Assembly: GCA_019309485.1 (NCBI GenBank)
Contig: JAFDGC010000012.1
Location: 1-43,120, forward strand
DNA: 43,120 nucleotides
Source of the DNA: Deltaproteobacteria bacterium
GTDB taxonomy: Bacteria > Desulfobacterota > Desulfobacteria > Desulfobacterales > UBA2156
Direction of reading: 5' to 3'
Below are positions 16,420-25,500 of the stretch, piece by piece; positions within the stretch are counted from its first letter, which is position 1, and every line of letters starts with the position of its first letter. Made by a program: the position numbers and the translations under genes. The notes beneath the pieces were generated by a model. It made no database searches and was not told the DNA's origin. It saw nothing but the letters and a program-made list of their open reading frames with translations.

Positions 16420-17241
16420 ATGGAAAAGATCCGCGTCATGATCAACGGGCTGCCGGGCAATATGGCCGCCGAAGTGGCGGCGCAGATCCTCAAGGAGAAT
16501 CGATTCACCCTGGTGCCGTACGCCCTCACGGGACCGGAAATAACGGAAAAAACCTGCACGGTTAAAGGACACCGCATCGCGCTGTTTTGCCCGGAAAACC
16601 GGGATGCGATCCTGGAAGAGGCGGAACGCCCCGACGTCACCGTTGACTACACCCATCCCACGGCGGTGAACGCCAATGCCGATTGGTACTGTCGAAAGGG
16701 GCTTTCCTTTGTCATGGGGACTACCGGCGGAGACCGGAAAGCGCTTGCAGAAAGCGTTTCGAATTCGGATGTCTGTGCGGTGATCGCCCCCAACATGGCT
16801 AAGCAGATCGTCGCTTTCCAGGCCATGATGGCGTACGCCGCAGACCACTTCCCCGGTCTTTTCAAAGGGTATACCCTCACGATCCGGGAAAGCCACCAGA
16901 AGGGAAAAGCGGACACTTCCGGCACCGCCAAGGCCATGGTGAGTTATTTCAATCGATTGGGAATCCCTTTTTCAGAAGAACAGATTCAAAAAGAGCGGGA
17001 TCCGGTGGTGCAGCGTGAAGAATGGAAGATCCCCGAGGCTCACCTTGTGGGACACGGATGGCACACCTATTCCCTTACTTCCGCCGACGAGACGGTGCAT
17101 TTCCAGTTCACCCATAATGTCAACGGCAGGAAGATCTATGCCCGGGGCACTTTGGACGCCGTCGCCTTCCTTTTCCGGAAAATCCAATCCGGCGAAAAAG
17201 GAAAGGTCTATTCCATGATCGACGTATTGAAGGGGGCCTGA
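16420..17241 (+). CDS. dapB: 4-hydroxy-tetrahydrodipicolinate reductase, plant-type
   Basis: DapB reduces 4-hydroxy-tetrahydrodipicolinate with NAD(P)H in the lysine/diaminopimelate pathway, supplying meso-DAP for peptidoglycan. The 273-residue protein has a nucleotide-binding start INGLPGNMA (8-16), VDYTHPTAV (75-83), GTTGG (100-104) and a catalytic segment ESHQKGKADTSGTAKAM (157-173). That last segment differs from the SHHRxKxDAPSGTA signature of most bacterial DapB and resembles the plant chloroplast branch, also found in some bacteria. AGGAGA precedes the ATG. No other dap gene is in the window; the solute-binding gene follows after ten bases. Confidence 0.88.
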   Translation: MEKIRVMINGLPGNMAAEVAAQILKENRFTLVPYALTGPEITEKTCTVKGHRIALFCPENRDAILEEAERPDVTVDYTHPTAVNANADWYCRKGLSFVMGTTGGDRKALAESVSNSDVCAVIAPNMAKQIVAFQAMMAYAADHFPGLFKGYTLTIRESHQKGKADTSGTAKAMVSYFNRLGIPFSEEQIQKERDPVVQREEWKIPEAHLVGHGWHTYSLTSADETVHFQFTHNVNGRKIYARGTLDAVAFLFRKIQSGEKGKVYSMIDVLKGA

Positions 17242-17250
17242 CCGACGTTG

Positions 17251-19023
17251 ATGAAAAAGGCAATCCCGTTGGCCATCGTCCTTTTTTTCTTTTCCGGGTT
17301 CGCCTTCGGCCAGGAGACGTACCCGAAACCCGGATGGCGTCCGGAACCGAATCCCATCGCAAGTCCCTACGCCCTTCCCGGAGGGGAAATATCGGTCTTT
17401 CTGGGCCAATACCCCAAAAGCCTCAATTACTACCTGGATGCCAGCACCCAAAGTGCGCAGGTCTTCGGGGCCATGTTCGAAACCCTCCTGTCCATGAATC
17501 CGGTCACCCTGGAATATGAACCCGCACTGGCAAAGCGCTGGGTCCTTTCCGCGGATAAGAAGAAATTTACCTTTTTCCTGGATCCGGATGCCAAATGGAG
17601 CGACGGCCGCCCGGTGACGGCCCGCGACGTCCGGTGGACCTATGACGCGATCATGGATCCCAAAAACCTTACCGGGCCGCATAAAATCGACATGGAACGC
17701 TTCTTCCCGCCCCAAGTCGTCGATGACCACACCATCGTCTTTACGGCAAAAGATGTTCATTGGAAAAACCTGGGAGCCGCCGGCGGATTCTTCATCCTCA
17801 GCCGGGACGCCTATTCGGAAAAGGACTTCAACAAGATCAATTTCGAGTTCCCGGTGGTTTCCGGTCCCTACACCCTTGGAGACATCCGGGAAGGCCTTTC
17901 GGTGACACTCAATCGCCGGACGGATTGGTGGAACCGCCCGGATGTCCGTTTTAAAGGGGTCGGGAACTTCGACCGCATCCGGTTCAAATTCTTCGCGGAA
18001 CGGGAAAACGCCTTCGAAGCCTTTAAAAAGGGACAGATCGATCTCTTCCCGGTCTACACGTCCAGGTTGTGGGTCAATGAAACCACGGGAGAAAAATTCA
18101 TCAACAACTGGATCGTCAAGCAAAAAGTGTACAATTCGAACCCCATCGGTTTTCAGGGGTTTGCCATGAACATGCGCAAACCTCCCTTTGATGATCTTAA
18201 GGTGCGAAAAGCCATGGCACACCTTCTTGACCGGGAAAAAATGAACGCCACCCTTATGTACAACCAGTACTTCCTGCACCGCTCCTATTTCGAGGACCTC
18301 TATGATGCCACCCATCCCTGCCCCAACCCCCTGATCCGCTTCGATAAAAACGAAGCCCGGAAGTTGTTAAACGAGGCGGGTTGGAAACCGGACCCGGAAA
18401 CGGGGTTTCTGGTCAAAGATAAAAAACGGTTTTCCTTTAAATTCCTGACCCGGGCCGCCTCTTCGGAAAAGTTTTTATCCATCTACGCCGAAGACCTCAA
18501 GGACGTGGGCATCGAACTGATCATCGATAAAAAGGACTGGGCGGCCTGGGCCAAAGACATGGATGAATTCAACTTCCAAATGACCTGGGCCGCCTGGGGT
18601 TCCGGCGTCTTCAAAGACCCGGAAGGGATGTGGTCCTCGAAAGAAGCCCACCGGCAAGGGAGCAGCAACATCACGGGGTTTCAGGATCCCCGGGTGGACG
18701 CCCTCATTGACGCCCAAAAAGCCATCTTCGACATCCAAAAACGAAACGCGATTTGTCGTGAAATTGATGAGATCCTTTACAAGGCCTTCCCCTATGTCCT
18801 GCTGTGGAACATCAATTACACGCGTTTGCTGTACTGGAACACGTTCGGCACACCCCCCACCGTGCTGACAAAATATGGCGACGAAAGCAGCGCGTACTGG
18901 TATTGGTGGCTGGACCCGGATTCGGCGGCGGCTCTGAAAGACGCCATGGAACTGGGCTTACCGCTTCCCCACCGGGAACCGGTGATCCGCTTTGAAGACG
19001 CTTTTTCAAAGACGCCGCGCTGA
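17251..19023 (+). CDS. Family 5 extracellular solute-binding protein, YejA-like
   Basis: This is a periplasmic binding protein of an oligopeptide-type ABC importer. From the ATG at 17251 it has 590 residues with a cleavable signal peptide (about 1-21, ending FAFGQ). The SBP-family-5 signatures WSDGRPVTARDVRWTYDA and AFEAFKKGQIDLFPVY are present. The late segments MNMRKPPFDDLKVRKAM and YWYWWLDPDSAAAL follow the pattern of YejA, the binding protein for microcin C-type peptides, and of YepA, linked to muropeptide import in Agrobacterium. No permease or ATPase gene lies nearby, so the transporter partners are elsewhere. A TTG codon immediately before the ATG is an alternative start. Confidence 0.88.
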   Translation: MKKAIPLAIVLFFFSGFAFGQETYPKPGWRPEPNPIASPYALPGGEISVFLGQYPKSLNYYLDASTQSAQVFGAMFETLLSMNPVTLEYEPALAKRWVLSADKKKFTFFLDPDAKWSDGRPVTARDVRWTYDAIMDPKNLTGPHKIDMERFFPPQVVDDHTIVFTAKDVHWKNLGAAGGFFILSRDAYSEKDFNKINFEFPVVSGPYTLGDIREGLSVTLNRRTDWWNRPDVRFKGVGNFDRIRFKFFAERENAFEAFKKGQIDLFPVYTSRLWVNETTGEKFINNWIVKQKVYNSNPIGFQGFAMNMRKPPFDDLKVRKAMAHLLDREKMNATLMYNQYFLHRSYFEDLYDATHPCPNPLIRFDKNEARKLLNEAGWKPDPETGFLVKDKKRFSFKFLTRAASSEKFLSIYAEDLKDVGIELIIDKKDWAAWAKDMDEFNFQMTWAAWGSGVFKDPEGMWSSKEAHRQGSSNITGFQDPRVDALIDAQKAIFDIQKRNAICREIDEILYKAFPYVLLWNINYTRLLYWNTFGTPPTVLTKYGDESSAYWYWWLDPDSAAALKDAMELGLPLPHREPVIRFEDAFSKTPR

Positions 19024-19045
19024 CCACGCGTCGAAAGGGAATGGG

Positions 19046-20371
19046 GTGATTTCGAGGCTTTTTCGGTTTTTCAAAACGGATGTATGGGATTTTTCCCTGG
19101 CGGAGCTTCCCCGGACCCGGCGGGTCTTGGTTTCCGTTTTAAGGGTCTTTTTGCTGGCCCTGAACAATTTTTACCGGGATCAATGCGCCTTGAGGGCCAC
19201 GGCCCTGACCCTGTATACTCTTCTTTCGGTGGTGCCGGTCCTGGCCCTGGCATTCGGGATCGCCAAAGGCTTCGGTTTCGAAAAACACTTCCAGGCCCAG
19301 ATCCTCCAACAGATTCCCGAGCAGGAAGCCGTTCTCAAACAGATCATCGTCTTTGCCCAAAACCTCTTGGAAACGGCTCGAGGCGGTGTGGTGGCCGGTG
19401 TGGGCGTTGTGGTCCTTCTCTGGTCGGCGATCAATATTTTCGGACAGATTGAAGATGCCCTGAATCGGATCTGGAACGTCAAAAAGGCCCGAAGCATCGG
19501 CCGTAAATTCAGCGATTATCTTTCTTTGATGCTCGTCTACCCCATCGCCATGTTCCTTTCCTCCAGCATCACGGTGTATCTTGCGTCCCAGGCCGCCGTC
19601 CTTTCCGAAAAAACGGCTATCCTGGATATGGTGGGGTCCTTGCTTCTCTTTTTTCTGCGGCTGTTGCCTTACGTCATCCTCTGGTCTTTTTTCGCCTTCA
19701 TCTATATCTTTATGCCCAACCGGAAGGTTCCCTTTCGATCGGGTGTTCTGGCCGGCATCTTGGCGGGGACCCTGTACCAGGTGGTGCAGTGGGGATACAT
19801 CGCGCTGCAGGTGGGCGTGGCCAAGTATCATGCCATTTACGGGAGTTTCGCCGCCCTCCCCTTGTTTTTGGTGTGGCTCCAGCTCAGCTGGATCATTGTC
19901 TTGTTCGGGGCGGAGTTGTCTTTCAGTATTCATCAGTATCCGGGGTATCCGGCGGAGCTGGCGGGAGAAAAGGGTTTGAGTCCGTTCAGCCTCAAGCTGA
20001 CGGCCCTCCAGGTGGTGCACACCGTGATCCGGGCGTTTCAAGACAGGGAAGCGCCCCTTTCGGCCCCCCGGCTTTCGGAGCGTCTCGGATGTCCACAGGT
20101 GGTCTTAAAGCCGGTCATCAAGACCCTGGTTTCCACCGGTATCCTGTCCGAAGTCCGATCCGACGAAGACATGCAAGAGCCCGGCTATCAGCCCGGGTGC
20201 GACACGGATCTTTTGACCATCGGATTCGTTCTGGAGGCCATGGAACGGCAGGGATCCGGGCGGATGCCCCTTTTCGAAACGCCGGAAGTCCGGCGTTTTC
20301 GGGAAGCGTTGGCCGGATTTTCAGAAGCGGTCCGCAACTCCCCCCAAAACCGGAAGCTCAAAGAGATTTAG
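19046..20371 (+). CDS. YihY/BrkB family inner-membrane protein with C-terminal extension
   Basis: This integral membrane protein belongs to the YihY (BrkB, formerly called RNase BN) family. The core, about residues 40-310, has the family's six membrane helices and motifs such as ALTLYTLLSVVPVLALAFG, IEDALNRIWNVKK, and a region near YAAIYGSF-type YHAIYGSFAALPLFLVW. The biochemical role is not established. The last 120 residues (LSAPRLSERLGCPQVVLKPV onward) look like a soluble winged-helix-type domain. The start is taken as GTG at 19046, with AAAGGGA five bases upstream; a TTG at 18992 would overlap the previous gene. The gene converges on the next one. Confidence 0.88.
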   Translation: MISRLFRFFKTDVWDFSLAELPRTRRVLVSVLRVFLLALNNFYRDQCALRATALTLYTLLSVVPVLALAFGIAKGFGFEKHFQAQILQQIPEQEAVLKQIIVFAQNLLETARGGVVAGVGVVVLLWSAINIFGQIEDALNRIWNVKKARSIGRKFSDYLSLMLVYPIAMFLSSSITVYLASQAAVLSEKTAILDMVGSLLLFFLRLLPYVILWSFFAFIYIFMPNRKVPFRSGVLAGILAGTLYQVVQWGYIALQVGVAKYHAIYGSFAALPLFLVWLQLSWIIVLFGAELSFSIHQYPGYPAELAGEKGLSPFSLKLTALQVVHTVIRAFQDREAPLSAPRLSERLGCPQVVLKPVIKTLVSTGILSEVRSDEDMQEPGYQPGCDTDLLTIGFVLEAMERQGSGRMPLFETPEVRRFREALAGFSEAVRNSPQNRKLKEI

Positions 20372-20375
20372 GCCT

Positions 20376-20394
20376 TAGGCCGCGCCCCGGCCTA
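20376..20394. terminator. Possible bidirectional terminator hairpin
   Basis: TAGGCCG and CGGCCTA form a perfect 7-bp stem around CGCCC, between the converging YihY and tandem-repeat genes. It overlaps the stop codon of the minus-strand gene. On the plus strand only TTT follows, so terminator function is uncertain. Confidence 0.4.
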
Positions 20395-21057
20395 TTTGCT
20401 TCCCCGGACGATGTGGTAGGTGAAGGATTTGTACCCCAGGACCTTCTGGATGTGAAACACCAGGATACGACTTTCGTAGTTTTCCACGTACTGCTTTAAT
20501 TCCCGGCGGGCCTCCCGGAACGTCCGGCTCTGGAGATGGGCCACAAGCTTGTCGATCTCCTGGGCCCGGCCCTCGCAGATGATATGCGGGCCGTCCCCGA
20601 TGAGGACCTCCCATTCCCCGGCGACGGTGATTCCCAGCTTTTCAAGACAAGGGTAAAAGGATCCCAGGACGTACTTTTCGCACGCGTCCTTTTTCCGGCT
20701 CACCACGTCCCACATCTGATTGAACTTGACCGTGTTTTCCTTGATGTCCGTGGAATAGGCTTCCTTCTTCCCCGTAGATACCAGGACCTTGGTCTTGTAT
20801 TTCCGGATGTAGTTATGGAGTTCGTCGATGAGGATCCGGTAGCGTTTGTCCGTGAGCGCCCTTTCCAGAAGGTCCAAATCGTTGGTAATGCCTTCGAAAA
20901 TGATTTCGGCATATGCCCCCACGAGGACGGTCCACCCGGCTACGGTGTGAATGCCCAGTCGATTGATCTCGGGAATGAATTGATGGGTAATGAATTTCTC
21001 GTAGTCTTTGAGCTTTTCATGATCAACGGTCCAGTATTGGTTGAATTTCACCGGCAT
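20392..21057 (-). CDS. Unrecognised protein made of two tandem ~90-residue repeats
   Basis: I do not recognise this 221-residue soluble protein. Residues 3-93 and 110-200 are clearly two copies of the same unit. Each starts VKFNQxW, has a central LGI..VAG.W.VL.G segment, then a charged helix and ends KVLV or RILV. The strand-helix pattern of each half suggests a ferredoxin-like alpha/beta unit as in NIPSNAP or dimeric alpha-beta barrel proteins, but that fold is an inference. It has no signal peptide or metal motif. AAGGAGGG precedes the ATG at 21057, and a good promoter lies at 21129-21157, so it is an expressed single gene. Confidence 0.8.
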   Translation of the reverse strand: MPVKFNQYWTVDHEKLKDYEKFITHQFIPEINRLGIHTVAGWTVLVGAYAEIIFEGITNDLDLLERALTDKRYRILIDELHNYIRKYKTKVLVSTGKKEAYSTDIKENTVKFNQMWDVVSRKKDACEKYVLGSFYPCLEKLGITVAGEWEVLIGDGPHIICEGRAQEIDKLVAHLQSRTFREARRELKQYVENYESRILVFHIQKVLGYKSFTYHIVRGSK

Positions 21058-21128
21058 GGAGGATCCCTCCTTTTTTTAAGGGTTGCCGTTGTCCAACAGG
21101 GGCTGCGCCGTCATCGGCGGTTCAAATT

Positions 21129-21157
21129 ATAATACCCTGAAGCGCGCTCCGGATCAA
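21129..21157 (-). promoter_or_regulatory. Sigma-70-like promoter for the tandem-repeat protein gene
   Basis: On the minus strand TTGATC (21157-21152) is separated by 17 bases from TATTAT (21134-21129). The gene's ATG follows about 70 bases further on. The site lies immediately past the alaS stop. Confidence 0.6.
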
Positions 21158-21173
21158 GCCAAAAGGCCGCAGG

Positions 21174-23795
21174 CTATGCTGGGATCTTGTAGGCATGCGC
21201 CAGAGCGTCATCCAGTTTGTCGATGCGGTTTCCGCCGGCCTGGGCCATATCGGGGCGCCCCCCGCCGCTGCCACCCACGAGACCGGAAATTTCCCTGATG
21301 ATGTTTCCGGCATGAAAACAATCCGCCAGATCCTTTGTTACCATCGCGACGAGTAACACCCGCTGATCGGCAACTGCGCCCAGAACGACGATGCCGGAGC
21401 CGATGCGGTCTTTGAACCGGTCGGCCAGGTCCCTGAGGACTGCAGGGGTTTCCGCCTCCACTTTTTTGGCCAGCACCCGCACGCCGTTGACCGTGCGGAT
21501 TTCGGCTTCAATATTTTCCGCGGACCGGGAGGCAAGGCCGATCTTAAGGCGTTCCACTTCTTTTTCCACGGTTTTCAGCCGTGCCAGGAGAGCCTCCACC
21601 CGCAAAGGAACGGTGTCGGGTTTTTCCCGGAGTTTCTCCGCGGTTTCCCTCAGGATGGCAAAGGCGTGCTGAACACAAGCCACGGCCTTTTGGCCGGTAA
21701 GGGCTTCGATGCGCCGAATCCCGGAAGCGACCGAGGACTCGGCGATGATCTTGAAAAGGCCGATCCGCCCCGTGTTGTCGGTGTGGGTGCCGCCGCACAA
21801 CTCTTTGCTGAAGGCGGAAAGGGAAATCACCCGGACGCGGTCCCCGTATTTTTCTTCGAAAAGGGCCGTGGCACCGGATTTGAACGCCTCCTCGGCCTCC
21901 ATCTCCCGGCCTTCCACAGGGACGGCTTCCCGGATTTTTTCGTTGACTCCGGCTTCGATACGATCCAGTTCCTCCGGGGGAATGGGGGAAAAATGGGTAA
22001 AATCGAAGCGCAGCCGATCCGGCGCCACCAGGGAACCCGCCTGCTTGACATGCTCCCCCAGAACCTGACGGAGCACCGCGTGGAGGATATGGGTGGCCGT
22101 ATGGTTCAAGGCCGTGGCCTGTCTTTTTTCCGGGTCCACGTTCAAGGTCAGCCTATGTCCCTTGGCCAGGCGTCCCTCGCGGATTTTGCCCTTGTGGATG
22201 ATGATACCGGTGGGATCCTTGACGGTGTTGTAGATCTCCCCGGTGCCATCCGGCCCGGAGAATGTTCCCACATCCCCCACCTGTCCGCCGGCTTCCGCAT
22301 AAAAGGGGGTGACGTCCGTGACGATTTCCACCGTTTCCCCGGCACCGGCTGTTTCCTCTTCCCGGCCGTCTTGCACCAGAAGCACCACCGTTGCCTCGGC
22401 CGTCAGCCGGTCATATCCCACGAACTCGGGCTGAAACCCGGTGGCCGAAAGAGATTTGTAAGCCTCGGCGATCCCCGTAAAAACCACGGTGGATCGGGAC
22501 TTTTCCCGCTGGATTTTCATGGCCCGGTCGAATCCGTCAAGATCCAGCGTCAGGTTCTCGTCCCGGACCACGTCCCGGACAATGTCCACCGGGAATCCGT
22601 AGGTATCATAAAGCTTGAAGACTACGTCCCCGGGAACCGTGGTCATCCCTTTCGCCTTCATCTCTTCCAGGGTGTCGTTCAAAAGCTTCAAGCCGTGGTC
22701 CAGGGTCTCCATGAACCTGAGTTCTTCGTTTTGGATGACGTTTCCGATGAAGGCGGATGCCTGGGCCAGTTCGGGGTAGGCGTCCTTCATGATATCATAA
22801 ACAACTTCCGCGGTACGATGCAGAAACGGCCGCTTCAATCCGATGTTCCTGCCGTATCGAACCGCCCGCCGCATGATCCGCCGCAGGACATATCCGCGTC
22901 CTTCGTTGGAGGGGAGGACGCCGTCGCCGATGAGAAAGGCCGCCGCCCGGGAATGGTCCGCGATGACTTTCATGGCAACGTCGTCGGCCCGGGAAGCACC
23001 GAAGGGCTTATTGGAGAGTTCTTCCACCCGCCCGATGATGGGGCGGATGAGGTCCGTATCGAAGTTGGTGGGAACGTCCTGAATCAGGGACACCAGGCGT
23101 TCGAGCCCCATGCCGGTGTCGATGCTGGGTTTGGGCAGTGGGGTCATCTGCCCGGAGGCGTCCCGGTTGAATTGCATGAAGACCAGGTTCCATATTTCAA
23201 GGTACCGGTCGCACTCGCATCCGACTTTGCAATCAGGCGTTCCACACCCGTAAGATTCACCCCGGTCGTATATGACCTCACTGCAGGGGCCGCACGGTCC
23301 GGTATCGCCCATGGCCCAGAAATTGTCCGCCTCTCCGAATCGGACGATCCGATCCTCGGGGATTCCGGTCACCTTCCGCCACAATACCGCCGCCTCATCG
23401 TCGTCGAGATAGATGGTGGCCCACAGCCGGTCCGGGTCGAATCCATAGCCGTTGGTGAGCAGGTCCCACCCGTACTCGATGGCTCCTTCCTTGAAGTAGT
23501 CTCCGAAGGAAAAGTTGCCCAGCATCTCGAAAAAGGTGTGGTGCCGGGCCGTGTATCCCACGTTTTCCAGGTCGTTGTGCTTTCCTCCGGCCCGGACGCA
23601 TTTCTGGGAAGTGGCGGCCCTTAGATACTCTCGCTTTTCCTCTCCCAAAAAGACGCGTTTGAACTGGACCATCCCGGCATTGGTGAACAAGAGGGTGGGA
23701 TCATCCGAAGGGACCAGGGATGAACTCCGCACGATGCGATGTCCGTGTTTCTTGAAGTATTCGAGGAATTGCCTGCGGACCGCTTCTCCTGTCAT
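21174..23795 (-). CDS. alaS: Alanine--tRNA ligase
   Basis: AlaRS charges tRNA-Ala and edits mischarged Ser and Gly. The 873-residue length and domain order are standard: catalytic class II core at about 1-240 (RSSSLVPSDDPTLLFTNAGM, ARHHTFFEMLGNFSFGDYFKEG), tRNA-binding helical region, editing domain with HTATHILHAVLRQ and the metal-binding CGGTHTDNTG, and the C-terminal DHHA1 domain ending in GGSGGGRPDMAQAGG. It starts three bases after the recA stop on the same strand, a conserved recA-alaS pairing. Confidence 0.97.
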   Translation of the reverse strand: MTGEAVRRQFLEYFKKHGHRIVRSSSLVPSDDPTLLFTNAGMVQFKRVFLGEEKREYLRAATSQKCVRAGGKHNDLENVGYTARHHTFFEMLGNFSFGDYFKEGAIEYGWDLLTNGYGFDPDRLWATIYLDDDEAAVLWRKVTGIPEDRIVRFGEADNFWAMGDTGPCGPCSEVIYDRGESYGCGTPDCKVGCECDRYLEIWNLVFMQFNRDASGQMTPLPKPSIDTGMGLERLVSLIQDVPTNFDTDLIRPIIGRVEELSNKPFGASRADDVAMKVIADHSRAAAFLIGDGVLPSNEGRGYVLRRIMRRAVRYGRNIGLKRPFLHRTAEVVYDIMKDAYPELAQASAFIGNVIQNEELRFMETLDHGLKLLNDTLEEMKAKGMTTVPGDVVFKLYDTYGFPVDIVRDVVRDENLTLDLDGFDRAMKIQREKSRSTVVFTGIAEAYKSLSATGFQPEFVGYDRLTAEATVVLLVQDGREEETAGAGETVEIVTDVTPFYAEAGGQVGDVGTFSGPDGTGEIYNTVKDPTGIIIHKGKIREGRLAKGHRLTLNVDPEKRQATALNHTATHILHAVLRQVLGEHVKQAGSLVAPDRLRFDFTHFSPIPPEELDRIEAGVNEKIREAVPVEGREMEAEEAFKSGATALFEEKYGDRVRVISLSAFSKELCGGTHTDNTGRIGLFKIIAESSVASGIRRIEALTGQKAVACVQHAFAILRETAEKLREKPDTVPLRVEALLARLKTVEKEVERLKIGLASRSAENIEAEIRTVNGVRVLAKKVEAETPAVLRDLADRFKDRIGSGIVVLGAVADQRVLLVAMVTKDLADCFHAGNIIREISGLVGGSGGGRPDMAQAGGNRIDKLDDALAHAYKIPA

Positions 23796-23798
23796 GGA

Positions 23799-24824
23799 TT
23801 ACTCCGTCAGCTTTTGATCGTCTTTTTTCTTTGAAATGCCCAGGGATTCCTGGGTTTTTGCAAGGACGTTTTCGAAAATATCTTTGTTTTCCATCAAAAA
23901 GCGCTTGGCATTGTCCCGGCCCTGGCCGATCCGTTCCCCGCTGTAGGCGTACCAGGTCCCGCTTTTTTCGATCACGTTGCAGGACACGGCCGTGTCGAGA
24001 AGGTCTCCGGCCCTGGAGATGCCTTCCCCGTAAAGAATATCGAATTCCGCTTCCTTGAACGGGGGCGCCATCTTGTTTTTCACCACCCGGACCTTGGTCC
24101 GGTTTCCGATGATGTTCTGCCCGTCCTTGATGGCATTGATCCGCCGGATATCCAGGCGCAGGGAAGAATAAAATTTAAGGGCGTTTCCGCCCGTGGTGGT
24201 CTCCGGGTTTCCGAAAAAGACCCCGATTTTCATGCGGATCTGGTTGATAAAAATCACCGAGGTCATGGTTTTCCCGATGGTTCCAGTGAGTTTGCGCAAC
24301 GCCTGGGACATGAGACGGGCCTGGAGCCCCATGTGGGAATCCCCCATTTCACCCTCGATCTCGGCCCGGGGAACCAGGGCCGCCACGGAATCGACAACGA
24401 CGATATCGATGGCGCCGCTTCTCACCAGCATTTCGGCGATCTCAAGGGCCTGCTCTCCCGTGTCGGGCTGGGAAACCAGAAGCTCGTCGCTGTTGACCCC
24501 CAGCCTTTTGGCATAATGGATGTCCAGTGCGTGCTCCGCGTCGATGAACGCGGCAATTCCTTCCTTTCTCTGGGCTTCGGCCACCGCGTGGAGGGCAAGG
24601 GTCGTCTTTCCGGAAGATTCGGGGCCGAAAATTTCGACGACGCGCCCCCGGGGCAAACCGCCGATGCCCAGCGCATGATCCAGCGCCAGGGAACCGCTGG
24701 GAATGACCGGGACATCGATGATGGTATCCCCCCCCAGTTTCATGATAGCGCCTTTGCCGAACTGGCGTTCGATTTGACTGATGGCGCTTTCCACCGCCTT
24801 GACTCTCTCCGATGATGCCGCCAT
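23799..24824 (-). CDS. recA: Recombinase RecA
   Basis: RecA forms filaments on single-stranded DNA for homologous recombination and SOS induction. The 341-residue protein starts [20 protein letters not shown] with an excellent AAAGGAGG upstream of the ATG at 24824; a longer in-frame start at 24884 overlaps thpR and is unlikely. It shows Walker [10 protein letters not shown] (67-75), the MAW-type region [18 protein letters not shown], and loop 2 [19 protein letters not shown] see no obvious LexA-type operator in the short gap to thpR, so regulation may come from further upstream. recX is not next to it. Confidence 0.98.
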   Translation of the reverse strand: MAASSERVKAVESAISQIERQFGKGAIMKLGGDTIIDVPVIPSGSLALDHALGIGGLPRGRVVEIFGPESSGKTTLALHAVAEAQRKEGIAAFIDAEHALDIHYAKRLGVNSDELLVSQPDTGEQALEIAEMLVRSGAIDIVVVDSVAALVPRAEIEGEMGDSHMGLQARLMSQALRKLTGTIGKTMTSVIFINQIRMKIGVFFGNPETTTGGNALKFYSSLRLDIRRINAIKDGQNIIGNRTKVRVVKNKMAPPFKEAEFDILYGEGISRAGDLLDTAVSCNVIEKSGTWYAYSGERIGQGRDNAKRFLMENKDIFENVLAKTQESLGISKKKDDQKLTE

Positions 24825-24858
24825 GACCCCCTCCTTTTTCTCTGATCCTGTTATGATC

Positions 24859-25446
24859 CTATTCATTCTTTCCCAATGCGGCAACGGCCAATTTCGAATA
24901 GACGGGACCCGAGGGCTTCAGGTCGCTGCGAAAAAGAATCAGCGCATCAAGAATGAATTGCCCGGTTTCAAACCCCCGGCCCATCTCCAGTACATCCATG
25001 AGGGCAGGAAGCGACGGGTTTTTCTTGAACCGGCCCACCGTCAGATGCCCCTTGAAGGGGCGTCCCTCGGAGGGGAAACCCAGGCCTTCCAGGCACGCCT
25101 CCAGGGTCTTATGAAATTCAATAAGCCTGTTTTCCGTATCCTTCAACCCCACCCAGATGATTCGGGGTTTGCGGACACCCGGAAAAACCCCCACTCCCTT
25201 TGCCGCAAGACAGATGGGATCCCTGCTCAAGGCCGCCGTACGCAGGCAGCTTGAAATCCTTTCGACATCCCGAACCGGTATGTCGCCCAAAAATTTGAGG
25301 GTCAAGTGTATATTTTCCGGTGAGACCCATCTTGCACTCAAACCCCGGCGCCGCATCTGTTCCTGAACATCGCGTACGGCCTTCAAGACGGGATCGGGCA
25401 ATTCAAAAGCGACAAAGGCGCGAAGGGTTTCTTCCGGCCGGGTCAT
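24859..25446 (-). CDS. thpR: RNA 2',3'-cyclic phosphodiesterase (2'-5' RNA ligase family)
   Basis: ThpR is a 2H-superfamily enzyme that opens 2',3'-cyclic phosphates on RNA. The 195-residue protein carries both catalytic HxT motifs, HLTL with His47 and HLTV with His134, about 87 residues apart as expected. It lies 34 bases upstream of recA on the same strand and 54 bases downstream of the DUF39 gene; the latter gap includes a small GCCCG-ATTC-CGGGC hairpin. Confidence 0.93.
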   Translation of the reverse strand: MTRPEETLRAFVAFELPDPVLKAVRDVQEQMRRRGLSARWVSPENIHLTLKFLGDIPVRDVERISSCLRTAALSRDPICLAAKGVGVFPGVRKPRIIWVGLKDTENRLIEFHKTLEACLEGLGFPSEGRPFKGHLTVGRFKKNPSLPALMDVLEMGRGFETGQFILDALILFRSDLKPSGPVYSKLAVAALGKNE

Positions 25447-25500
25447 GGTTGTTTGTCTTGGGAACGCTGCACGCTGATGCCCGGAATCGGGCGTTTCTTC

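Noticed and set aside
21666-23624. A 652-residue frame opposite alaS
   Set aside because: Antisense to an unambiguous alanyl-tRNA synthetase; stop-free only because of GC-rich codon use.
24825-24858. SOS operator upstream of recA
   Set aside because: The short gap shows no LexA-type palindrome; the promoter may lie further upstream.
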